64,000 nucleotides of DNA from NCBI RefSeq assembly GCF_013778305.1, contig NZ_JACEIC010000002.1:3311669-3375668 (forward strand), given 5' to 3'. Within the stretch, counting starts at the first letter, position 1, and every line of letters begins with the position of its first letter. Under the pieces are notes generated by a model, which had not been told where the DNA came from, did not search any database, and saw nothing but the letters and a program-made list of their open reading frames with translations. Of the stretch, positions 45,011 to 53,245 are shown one piece after another. Position numbers and translations under genes: made by a program. The stretch is from Nocardioides agri. GTDB lineage: Bacteria; Actinomycetota; Actinomycetes; Propionibacteriales; Nocardioidaceae.

Positions 45011-45583
45011 TCACTCCGCCCCGAAGCTGCGATAGCGGCCGCGCAGCTCGTAGGTCTCGATGTCGCCGTAGGGTTCGATGTGGACCCGGGTCTGTTGCTT
45101 GCGGAGGTCCGCGGGTCCGAACTTGTCGGCATACCAGCTGCCGGCGACCTCCAGCCGCAGCGCAAGCCGCTCCTCGTCATAGGTCGTCGTCTGCTCTCGG
45201 GTTCGGCGACCGCTGGCGTCGAGGAGGTGCAGCGCCAGGAATCCGACGACGAACAGGACGAGCAGGATCCCCAGGAACAGCATCGTCACCTCCCACATGA
45301 CGAAACCCTCGTGGTAACCCCACCATCCGCCGTCGTCGTCGTTGCGGTGCACGAGCGCCGACGTGGTGATGACCACCGGAAGGATGACGAAGAACCAACC
45401 GATCAGGACCAGGGCCAACTGCGTGAGCTTCGTCCCGACCCGACGATCACCGAAGAACCAGTCGACAGTGACGGCCTTCTCATCGACGTGATGCACCACG
45501 TAGTCGGGCGCTGTCGGCACTCGTGCGGCTTCGTGGTGCTGCGGCTGCTCGTCGGAGCCGCCGCTGACGGGCGTGTCGCTCAT
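45011..45583 (-). CDS. Two-helix membrane partner of the GT2 synthase
   Basis: A 190-residue protein with two transmembrane helices (about residues 55-77 and 92-116) and a basic C-terminal tail. Its start overlaps the synthase stop by four bases. In topology it resembles PgaD-type accessory subunits of poly-GlcNAc synthases, but sequence similarity cannot be claimed. It probably binds the synthase. A longer in-frame start lies inside the synthase gene and was not chosen. Confidence 0.65.
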   Translation of the reverse strand: MSDTPVSGGSDEQPQHHEAARVPTAPDYVVHHVDEKAVTVDWFFGDRRVGTKLTQLALVLIGWFFVILPVVITTSALVHRNDDDGGWWGYHEGFVMWEVTMLFLGILLVLFVVGFLALHLLDASGRRTREQTTTYDEERLALRLEVAGSWYADKFGPADLRKQQTRVHIEPYGDIETYELRGRYRSFGAE

Positions 45584-46923
45584 GCCGCCCCTCCATGTCG
45601 TTGACGGGCTTCCCGCAGGCTGTCGGAGCGCTCCGGGGACACCCACGCGCCGCCGTCACGACGCGACCAGACCTTGCGCAGCGTGGGGATGAGCTCGGCG
45701 ACGACCGTGAAGGTGTTCACCATCCAGTAGACGAGCATGTACCAGGGCGCGAACACGATGTACTTCAGCGTCTTCCCGCCGTCGTTGTAGTACGACGCCG
45801 CGGTGAGCTGGACCAGACCGACGCCCATCTGGATGGCGACGAAGATGCCGACCATGTACCAGTTGTGGAAGAAGCGCTCCCAGTTCTGCGTCCCGGCGAA
45901 GTAGAGCTGCGACAGGACGAACAGCGCCATGCTGATCCAGTAGAGGAAGCTCCACACGATCGAGACGGAGTAGTCGGCGATGACCGGCATCATCCGGAAG
46001 TTCCGGATCGGGTGCCGTACCAGCTTCGGCCCTTTGGTCGCCAACACGTAGATGCCGCCCGACGACCATCGTCTCCGTTGCCGAACCAGCGCCCGGAGCT
46101 GCTCGGGGACGTCGAGGAAGAACCGGATGTGCGGTGCGAACAGCGCCCGCCACCCGGCCGTCTGCATGTCCCACGCGATCGCGATGTCCTCGGTCGGCTG
46201 CTCGGCGTGCCAGCCGCCGACATCGAGGACGGCCTGCCTCCGGTACATGGTGTTCGCGCCGGAGAACGCGAACAGGGCGCCGTAGGACATCTGGGAGCGC
46301 TTGATCAGCCCGATGATCGAGTTCAGCTCGTTCTGCTGGGCCTGGGCGGTCAGCGTCGTGCGGTTCGCTGCGAGCATGTTGCCGGTCACCGCTCCGACGT
46401 TCTGGCCGCCCTCCCGCTCGAAGTAGCTCATGTACTGCCACAGCGCGTCCGGATTCGGCTTGGTGTCCGCGTCGTTGGACAGGATGAAGTCACCCCGGGC
46501 ATACGCGAGCGCGACGTTGAAACCGTGCGCCTTGCCGCGGTTCTTCACGATCGTGATGACTCGCAGGCTCGGATACTCCTGCTGCAGGCCGTCGAGGATC
46601 GCCCCCGTGCGGTCGGTGGAGGCGTCGTCGATGACGATGATCTCGTATCGGTCGGAGGGGTAGTTCAGCATCGTCTCGAGGTACCGGATCGTGCTCTCGA
46701 TAGAGGCCTCTTCGTTGTGGGCGGGCACGAAGATCGTCACGAACGGCTCGCCGTGCTCCAGGTAGCGCGGAAGGTCTCGCGCCTCCGAGAACACGTGGTA
46801 GTAGAAGCTCGACACGATGAACGCCAGCCCGCCGACGATCGGGTAGGCGACAATGGTGAAGACAAGCAGCTGGACGAACCACTCGCTCCACGTCGTCGGC
46901 ACGCCAACCTCCTCGGAACTCAC
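45580..46923 (-). CDS. GT2-family processive glycosyltransferase (poly-sugar synthase)
   Basis: A 447-residue membrane glycosyltransferase. One helix near residues 18-40, the catalytic domain with FVPAHNEEASIEST, VIDDASTDRT, SNDADTKPN (DxD), TEDIAIAWDM (acid base) and RQRRRWSSGG (the QxxRW motif), then three to four helices. This pattern is that of PgaC, hyaluronan or cellulose-like synthases that polymerise and export a beta-linked polysaccharide. Sugar specificity cannot be fixed. It leads the three-gene run 46923-43984. Confidence 0.9.
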   Translation of the reverse strand: MSSEEVGVPTTWSEWFVQLLVFTIVAYPIVGGLAFIVSSFYYHVFSEARDLPRYLEHGEPFVTIFVPAHNEEASIESTIRYLETMLNYPSDRYEIIVIDDASTDRTGAILDGLQQEYPSLRVITIVKNRGKAHGFNVALAYARGDFILSNDADTKPNPDALWQYMSYFEREGGQNVGAVTGNMLAANRTTLTAQAQQNELNSIIGLIKRSQMSYGALFAFSGANTMYRRQAVLDVGGWHAEQPTEDIAIAWDMQTAGWRALFAPHIRFFLDVPEQLRALVRQRRRWSSGGIYVLATKGPKLVRHPIRNFRMMPVIADYSVSIVWSFLYWISMALFVLSQLYFAGTQNWERFFHNWYMVGIFVAIQMGVGLVQLTAASYYNDGGKTLKYIVFAPWYMLVYWMVNTFTVVAELIPTLRKVWSRRDGGAWVSPERSDSLREARQRHGGAA

Positions 46924-47171
46924 ATCCAGGCTCTCGCCGGAGGCTAGTTCGTCCTACCTCGCAGCGACCCGTCGCGATCGTTGCATCGAGCGTCGACGTG
47001 AGACCGAGCCGGCACCGGAGGCCCGGAGCGGTGCGACGAACACTCGTCACTGATCGTACGGCGCTGACGCCCGGAGACGTCCGGTCTGATGCGCGGATCC
47101 CCACCGCCGAGAGCCGCTCAGAGCCAGCGGCGGCGCCTCTTCCCGGGAGACCAGGTGCCACGGGCGAGCAG

Positions 47172-49673
47172 TCACGGGGACGGCGTCGGCGTCGACGTGT
47201 CGGGGGAGGGTGACTCGGTCGTCTCCGTTGCCACGGTCGAGGGAGTGGGCGTCGACCCGGGAGTCGGCGTCGACTCGGGAGTGGGCGTTGGTGCACCTGA
47301 CGAGGAGTCTGCTGACGGCGTGGTCGGCAGGGTCGTCGTGGCCGGAGGCGTCATGGGACCCGTGGGCGACGTGGACTCCCCAGGGGAGGGGCCACTGCTC
47401 GGCAACGGGGTAGGCGAGAGGGCCCCGTCGGTCGGGTGGCTGGATCCCGTCGGCGTGGGACTGGTCGAGGTTCCTCCGGCAGGGCCGTCGGGGTGGAGGA
47501 TCGCGATGATCTGGCCCGTGAAGCTCTCCAGCTGGGCAGCGACCTGCGTCAGGGAGTACGACGTGATGTTGGCCGCGAGGTCCAGCAGCTTGTTCCAGAC
47601 TGCGCCGAGGGCCTGGAGCTGCTCCTCTCCCGGCTCCCCGTCGATCGACAGCACCAGCTGGCTCGCGAGCGCGGCGGTGATGCAGCGATAGCAGTCGTAG
47701 TTGGCTGCGACCGCGAGGTTCTGCGGCACGATCACCCGGGCGTCGTCCATCACGAGCACGACCTGGAAGGCCACGGCGACGGCCACGCAGTCGGTGCACG
47801 ACGCGTAGGCGTGCGCCTCGTTGACGTTGAGCACCTCGTCGCCGTCCGCCCAGACCAGGGCGAAGGCCACGTCGTACACGACCGACCCGTCGTCGGTGTT
47901 GACCGCCAGCGCCTGGTTGTCGCCCTCATCGGCCGGCAGGGGTTGGTCGAACGGGAAGACCCACGGGTCGGCCGACCCCTGTGCGGTCGCGGGCACCGGG
48001 GCCGTGCTCGGCGGTGATGGGGATGCGGGCCTCGGGATCGCACTCGCACCCGCACCCGCGCCCGCGCTCGCGCCCGCGACCGATCCGCCGGCGGGCACCA
48101 GGACGAGAGCGAGGCTCGGGCGGTCCTTGGTCGGCAAGGGCTTGCCGTCCTCGAACACCGCCACCATCGGCCGGTCGGTGGCGGCGAGCCGCTGCTCCGC
48201 CGCGGCTCCGGCGACCGGGTAGGGAGAAGCCGGTGCCGGGCGAGCGAGTGCCGAGGAAGCAGGATCTGCGGTGCCCGGGAGCAACGACGTCACCAGCCCG
48301 CGTTCGTCGGGCGCGATGGGACGGTACGTCCCCGGGTGGGGCCACCACGCCCAGGACAGCCCGGTGACCACGAGCGCGCTGACCGTCAACGCCGTCAGCC
48401 GCCTCCCGAACGAGTCCCGGCCCCACCTCGCGAGACCACTGAAGGTTCGGACGCCGACCCGGCTGAGCACGAGCACGCCGGCCAAGGCCGGGAGCAGCAC
48501 GCCGAGCACCTGCAACGCGTGGCCGGCGACGTCGATCGCGTTCCCGTCGTTCCAGGCGCTTCGTCCGGCGACGAGATCCTCGCGCACCACCGCATGGGCG
48601 CTCCCCAGCAGCCGGGGTATCGCACCGATCAGCCCGAGCAGCATCAGCGCCATCATCGGGATGGTCACCAGGACCCACACCGTGATCAGGGCTCGGGCGC
48701 GCGGTGTGAGCACCCGGTTCTCCGCGGCGCGCCACCGGTGTGGGAGCAACCCGGCCAGCGTCGGGCGGATCCGGTGGTAGAGGTCGGGGACGCCGGCAAG
48801 GTCGGCGAGCACGTGGTAGCCGTCGAAGCGCAGCAGCGGAAGCAGTTGCTGCACCATCTGCAGCACCTGGGTCGCCACGAGGAGCAGCAGCGCCTCCCAA
48901 CCGGTGAACCACCACCAGGCGAACGTGAGCACCGTGACGAGGGCGTTGAAGTACAGGCCGCCCAGGTCGGTGCGGATCCGGCCGGCTCGACCGAGGCGGT
49001 AGCTGTCGGTCACGTCGGTGTAGAAGGCGGGCCAGACCAGGTAGAGCCCCATCCCCATCGCGCCTGGCTGTGCTCCGCTGTAGCGGGCGGCGGCGGCGTG
49101 CCCGAACTCGTGAAACCCGCCCGAGATGACGGTCACGACGAAGACGAGCAGGAGGAGGTGCGGCCGCTCGAACGCGTCGTACGCCGAGGCGGCGAGGCCG
49201 CGCTCGAAGAACACCCAACCCACCACGGCCGCGAACGCGACCACCACGACGGCGACGACGACCGGCCAGAAGAGGATCCGGAACGGGTCTGTCAGGAGAC
49301 GGGTGGCGTGCGGGCTGGTGACCGCGACCCGCGGCTTGAGGCGGAGCAGCGGGTCCGACCGCCTGAACTCGGGGACGGACCCGTCCGCGCGCGTGAGCAG
49401 GCCCAACGGCCGCAGGTGGCCGTTGATCAGCGTGTGCACCTGCTCCTCGGTCATCGTGCGGCCGAGCACCGCACCGACCCGGTCGGCGATCTCACTGCAG
49501 CTGCGGCGACCGTCCACGGCCGCGAGCACGAGGTACAGCAGCGGAGTCAGCTGGAGCACCTGGCCGTCCGGGCGTCGTACGAGGGCAGGTGGGGTCCGGT
49601 AGCCGGACCCCACCATCTCGCCGATCAGCTCGACGCCGTCAACGCGAGCAGGCGCGTCGACCAGCGTGGTCAC
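47172..49673 (-). CDS. M50-type membrane zinc protease with PqqD-like N-terminus and Thr/Pro-rich tail
   Basis: An 833-residue protein. Residues about 20-105 resemble a PqqD-like winged helix (LVRRPDGQVLQLTPLLYLVL, GRRSCSEIADRVGAVLG). The membrane protease core has HEFGH at 188-192 and the third zinc ligand in LRFDGYHVLADL (Asp 284), as in site-2-protease-like peptidases. After more helices, an outer domain with two CxxC pairs (YASCTDCVAV and YDCYRCITAA) follows, and the last 100 residues are rich in Thr, Pro and Ser. Such proteins are called peptide zinc metalloproteases. The start overlaps the stop of the repeat-protein gene, so both are coupled; cleavage of that protein is inferred. Confidence 0.82.
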   Translation of the reverse strand: MTTLVDAPARVDGVELIGEMVGSGYRTPPALVRRPDGQVLQLTPLLYLVLAAVDGRRSCSEIADRVGAVLGRTMTEEQVHTLINGHLRPLGLLTRADGSVPEFRRSDPLLRLKPRVAVTSPHATRLLTDPFRILFWPVVVAVVVVAFAAVVGWVFFERGLAASAYDAFERPHLLLLVFVVTVISGGFHEFGHAAAARYSGAQPGAMGMGLYLVWPAFYTDVTDSYRLGRAGRIRTDLGGLYFNALVTVLTFAWWWFTGWEALLLLVATQVLQMVQQLLPLLRFDGYHVLADLAGVPDLYHRIRPTLAGLLPHRWRAAENRVLTPRARALITVWVLVTIPMMALMLLGLIGAIPRLLGSAHAVVREDLVAGRSAWNDGNAIDVAGHALQVLGVLLPALAGVLVLSRVGVRTFSGLARWGRDSFGRRLTALTVSALVVTGLSWAWWPHPGTYRPIAPDERGLVTSLLPGTADPASSALARPAPASPYPVAGAAAEQRLAATDRPMVAVFEDGKPLPTKDRPSLALVLVPAGGSVAGASAGAGAGASAIPRPASPSPPSTAPVPATAQGSADPWVFPFDQPLPADEGDNQALAVNTDDGSVVYDVAFALVWADGDEVLNVNEAHAYASCTDCVAVAVAFQVVLVMDDARVIVPQNLAVAANYDCYRCITAALASQLVLSIDGEPGEEQLQALGAVWNKLLDLAANITSYSLTQVAAQLESFTGQIIAILHPDGPAGGTSTSPTPTGSSHPTDGALSPTPLPSSGPSPGESTSPTGPMTPPATTTLPTTPSADSSSGAPTPTPESTPTPGSTPTPSTVATETTESPSPDTSTPTPSP

Positions 49674-51115
49674 GGCGTGGAGGTGTCGCCCGGGGCGACC
49701 GCGCTCTCGTGTGTCTGCTCGGGAACCGCCGCGACGTCGGCGACCTCACCCGGCGCTGTGTCGTCAGATGCGGCCGGGTCAGGTGACGGATCGGCAAGGG
49801 CCCCGTCGTCGGAGGCAGAGTCGTCGGCCGAGGCGGTGTCGGTGTCGACGGGCTCGATCGAGGCCTGGTCGATGCTCGACGACTGGTCGGACAACGCCTC
49901 GGCGGAGCCGGTGATCGACTGGTCGATGATCGCGGTCTGCTGGGCGAGCGCGGTCGCCTCGGAGTCTCCGGACAGGATGTTCGCGGCGACGGCGGCGTCG
50001 ATGGGGGCTGCGACGTTCGCGTTCGCCGCGACGGCGCCGTTGATCGGCGCTGCGAGGTCCGCGTCGAGGTCGACGTTCACGTCGACGTTGAGGAGATCGC
50101 CCTTGAGCAGGTCGCCGGTGTTGAGCCCGGCGATGGTGTCGGTGACGTCATCGACGACGTCACCCACTGTGCCGAGCAGGTTGCCCGCGGCGTCGAGCAC
50201 CTGTCCGGTGATCGGGTCGAGCGATCCGACCACGGTGCCGAGCGAGTTCACGACGTTGCCGGTGGCACCGTCGAGGACGCCGATGACGTTGCCGTCCGAG
50301 TCCAGGACGGTGGTGCCGTCGAGGAAGTCGGTCACGGTGCCCACGACCGCTCCGACGGTGTTGAGGACGTCGCCGGTCAGGGGATCGAGGATGCCCACCA
50401 CGTTGCCTGAGGCGTCCAGGATGTTGCCGGTGGCAGCGTCCAGCACGCCCAGGACGGCTCCGCCGGAGCCGATCACCGTGGCGCCGTCGACGAGATCGGT
50501 GACGGAGCCGACGAGGTGGCCGGCCGAGTCGACCACCACGCCGGTCGTCTCGTTGAGGGTGCCGACGATCGACCCGTCCGGGGCGATGACGTTGCCGGTC
50601 GCGGTGTCCAAGGTGCCGAGGATGTTGCCGGCCGAGTCGACCACCACACTGCCGTCGACCGGGCCGCTGGGTGCGGCCGCATCGGTCAGGGCGTCGGCAG
50701 CCAGCGGATCCCCGGTCTCGGTGGCTGCGCTGAGCATGGCCTGGTCGCCGCCGGCGCCCTCGGCGGTCGGCTCCGTGCCACCCACGACGGTGTCGCTCTG
50801 GTCGATCGTGCTGTCCTGGATGCCGGTCGCGAGGGCGTCGGCGGAGATCGACTGGTTGAGCTGCACGCCCTGGTCGGCCATCGCCTGTGAGACCGAGCCG
50901 TCGCTGAGCAGGTTCGCGCTCACGGCCGCATCGATCGGCGCCACGACGTTGGCGTTCAGGGCGATGGCGAGGTCGATCGGCGCCGCTCCGTCGATGGCCA
51001 GGTCGATATCGGCCGCCAGGTCGAGGATGGAGATGACTTCCTTGTCCGGCAGTGCGGTGGCGCCTTCTCCGGCCAGCTCCTCGGGGGTCAGCGGTGCGGA
51101 CTCTTCGGTGCTCAT
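49670..51115 (-). CDS. Repeat protein with leader-like N-terminus, coupled to the M50 protease
   Basis: A 481-residue acidic protein without signal peptide. Residues 1-35 (LTPEELAGEG then ALPDKEVISILDLAADIDLA) resemble a leader. Two related blocks of about 55 residues flank the centre (ALNANVVAPIDAAVSANLLS near 55; AANANVAAPIDAAVAANILS near 385). Between them run about ten 15-18-residue units of the type sGnvvGtLDpaTGnVld. Such regular repeats suggest a beta-solenoid. A Ser/Asp/Ala-rich tail ends the protein. The ATG at 51115 follows GGGAGA. It may be an exported structural or adhesive protein processed by the protease; no family is recognised. Confidence 0.75.
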   Translation of the reverse strand: MSTEESAPLTPEELAGEGATALPDKEVISILDLAADIDLAIDGAAPIDLAIALNANVVAPIDAAVSANLLSDGSVSQAMADQGVQLNQSISADALATGIQDSTIDQSDTVVGGTEPTAEGAGGDQAMLSAATETGDPLAADALTDAAAPSGPVDGSVVVDSAGNILGTLDTATGNVIAPDGSIVGTLNETTGVVVDSAGHLVGSVTDLVDGATVIGSGGAVLGVLDAATGNILDASGNVVGILDPLTGDVLNTVGAVVGTVTDFLDGTTVLDSDGNVIGVLDGATGNVVNSLGTVVGSLDPITGQVLDAAGNLLGTVGDVVDDVTDTIAGLNTGDLLKGDLLNVDVNVDLDADLAAPINGAVAANANVAAPIDAAVAANILSGDSEATALAQQTAIIDQSITGSAEALSDQSSSIDQASIEPVDTDTASADDSASDDGALADPSPDPAASDDTAPGEVADVAAVPEQTHESAVAPGDTSTP

Positions 51116-51319
51116 GATCGATTTCTCCCTCTGCAACTCGCGCTCCGGCTGTCGTGGCCGTCGCGCGAACGAGGTCCCCCTGCCGGATTCCTTACCCGGG
51201 CCGCCGCCGGCTATGCACACGAAGTTCTCGGGAGCAGGTCGCTGACAGGCCGACGATCCCGCCGCACGGAACGCTGCGACGCAGGGCGCGTGATCGCGAT
51301 CAGCAGGCGTTCAGGACGG

Positions 51320-51418
51320 TCATCGCGCCTTCGCCCACAGGATGATCGACGCGCCGGCGCAGACAAGACCGGCGAGCAGCAGCACCGTGCGTTGCCCGGT
51401 CGGCCACATGCGCTTCAC
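51320..51418 (-). CDS. Tiny single-helix membrane protein
   Basis: A 32-residue frame from a GTG: VKRMWPTGQR, then a helix (TVLLLAGLVCAGASIILW), then AKAR. The basic start and end flank a full-length membrane helix. TAGCGT lies seven bases upstream of the GTG, the position of a -10 box for a leaderless transcript. No homologue known to me. Confidence 0.45.
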   Translation of the reverse strand: MKRMWPTGQRTVLLLAGLVCAGASIILWAKAR

Positions 51419-51643
51419 GTTGCCGACGCTAGGGGCAGCGCTCCTCACCCGGCTTCGCCTGTTGTGGTGACCGGCGGCGCTCAGACCGTGACTCGGCGTG
51501 TGCTCCTAGCGACGCCTCAGCAACGCTCACGGGTGTCGGCTCGTCCTGGCCGGACAGGCTCGACCCGACGCCATGCCGTTGTCAGTGGCGTCGGGTCACG
51601 TGATGGGTTTCGGCGGGCTGCCTGCGTTGGAAAGAAATCGAGC

Positions 51644-52337
51644 ATGCGTAGCCATGACCCTGTGCGCGTGAGCGTGGTCAGTCCGCAGCCGATCGTGGAG
51701 GCCGGCGTCGTCGCCCTGCTCTCCCAGCATCGTGACCGGATCGAGTTCCTGCCCGCGCCTCTGGGTGGTGGTGATGCAGCTGGCGAGGACGTCGCGGACG
51801 AGCCGGATGTCGTCCTCTACGACGCCATCGGGATGCTCGACGGTGACGGTGACGACTTGGACTACCTGGTCGACCACACGAAGTCGCACGTGCTCGTCAT
51901 CTCCCACGACCTCCGCCCCGATCTTGCGAGCAGGGCGTTGCAGCGGGGGTGCGCAGGGCTACTTCTCGCTCCGCGTGGATCTGGAGGAGCTCCTGACCGC
52001 CGTCGACTCTGCGATGACGGGGTGGGTCGCCGGTGACCCGGGCGAGGATCCGACCGTCGGGTCGGGTGCGAACGCCGCGGCCGCCTTGCGCCCCGGGACG
52101 GACGTGGCCTTGTCGGCACGGGAGGCACAGACGCTGACGTACATCACGCAGGGGCTGAGCAACAAGGAGATCGCCGAGCGGCTGTACCTGTCCATCAACT
52201 CGGTCAAGACCTACATCCGGACGACCTACCGGAAGCTCGGCGTCACGACCCGGTCCCAGGCCGTCAGCTGGGCCATCCAGAACGGCATCGACCCGGGACC
52301 GGAGCGACCGCCCGGCGCCGTTCGGGACAACGACTAG
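51644..52337 (+). pseudogene. LuxR-type response regulator with apparent frameshift
   Basis: From the ATG at 51644 the receiver-like part is read (VRVSVVSPQPIVEAGVVALL; LYDAIGMLDGDGDD) up to about 51948; the rest continues in another frame (GYFSLRVDLEELLTAVDSAM, then the helix-turn-helix GLSNKEIAERLYLSINSVK and YRKLGVTTRSQAVSWA). The break coincides with a run of five G at 51945-51949; four G would give a continuous 230-residue protein. The receiver lacks the usual acidic pair at the start, so it may be an atypical, phosphorylation-independent regulator. A mutation and a sequencing error are both possible. Confidence 0.8.
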
Positions 52338-52558
52338 CCTCGTCCCCTCGGCTCGTAGGCGTCGACAGGCTGCTGAGCGCCCGGAGCAGATCGCAGCGGG
52401 CCACCTGTGGGGGTGAGGTCGTCGGCAGGCTTCCGCGGGCACTGAGTCATTACCAAGTGAGGCTGGGTGAAATTCACGCCACCTGCTCGGAAGGCTCGTC
52501 CGCGAGCCGGTCGTGGCTCGCTGCCCGTATCGGGCGGCGGGTCATGATGCGGCCTCCC

Positions 52559-52996
52559 TCAGGCGCCGTCGAGCATGCGGGCGAGTTGCGCCTCGATCTC
52601 CTCCACCGGAACCTCGCGCGTGCGCTGGTCGAACGCCCACCGGTGGCCCGATGGATCCAGGACCTCGCCCGTCCGCACGCCCCAGAAGGCGTCTCGTACC
52701 GGCGCATGCACCGCAGCGCCGGCCGACGTCGCGCGGTCCATCGCCGCGTCGGCGTCCGGGACGGCGAACCGGTAGGCGGCCACGGAGGTCGCCGTTGAGC
52801 GCGGTGTCGCCGACGTCGTCCCTGGCACTGGCGCGGCCAGCGCTACCTGCAGGCCGTCGATGTCCAGCTCGGCGATGGCGATGGATCCGTCCGGCAGATG
52901 CAGCAGGCGAGTCACGCTCGCACCCAAGGCACGCTCGTAGAAGTCCACCGCGGCCGGTACGTCCTCGACGACGAGGTGGAGCGCGAAGTCAGTCAT
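52559..52996 (-). CDS. VOC (glyoxalase/bleomycin resistance) family protein
   Basis: A 145-residue vicinal-oxygen-chelate protein of the YcgJ/PhnB-like group. Paired beta-alpha-beta modules: DFALHLVVEDVPAAVDFYER with AIAELDIDGLQVALA, and AAYRFAVPDADAAMDRATSA with DAFWGVRTGEVLDPSGHRWAF. Metal ligands are probably His and Glu at module ends. Substrate unknown. Start 52996 begins the first strand; upstream extension is basic and unlike the family. It overlaps a possible small gene by eight bases. Confidence 0.87.
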   Translation of the reverse strand: MTDFALHLVVEDVPAAVDFYERALGASVTRLLHLPDGSIAIAELDIDGLQVALAAPVPGTTSATPRSTATSVAAYRFAVPDADAAMDRATSAGAAVHAPVRDAFWGVRTGEVLDPSGHRWAFDQRTREVPVEEIEAQLARMLDGA

Positions 52997-53138
52997 CGTC
53001 GGAGTCCGCGTGAACATGCGGGCCCGAGAGGGCCACGGGGTACGCCGAGCCACTGGTCCCAGTGTCGCCGAGAAGGACTCGGTCATCGATGGTGATGCTG
53101 GCCGGGGTCGACCAGCGATCTGCGCTGTGCGTGCTCAT
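52989..53138 (-). CDS. Possible small leader gene coupled to the VOC gene
   Basis: A 49-codon frame from an ATG at 53138 whose stop overlaps the VOC start by eight bases. The product is polar, ends in Asp residues, and matches nothing known. There is no good ribosome site. About 20 bases upstream (minus strand) lies TTGACTTCAAGTTCGCTTGAC, split by an imperfect repeat that resembles MerR-type promoters. Evidence for coding is weak. Confidence 0.25.
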   Translation of the reverse strand: MSTHSADRWSTPASITIDDRVLLGDTGTSGSAYPVALSGPHVHADSDDD

Positions 53139-53245
53139 GAGCTCAGCCTGATACGTCAAGCGAACTTGAAGTCAAGGCATCACGGGTGCCGGCCTCGTCG
53201 CCGCGATCGCCGGGAGAGGAGATCGCCGGCTGTGCCCCCCGGGCG

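Noticed and set aside
49860..51000. Repeated DNA units considered as a CRISPR or integrated repeat array
   Set aside because: Unit spacing corresponds to protein repeats of 15-18 residues in frame, with no constant repeat/spacer structure.
48336..51245. A 969-codon plus-strand frame opposite the M50 and repeat-protein genes
   Set aside because: Shadow of the minus-strand genes; its Ser/Thr/Pro-rich second half is the antisense of the regular repeat units, and the minus frames show real motifs.
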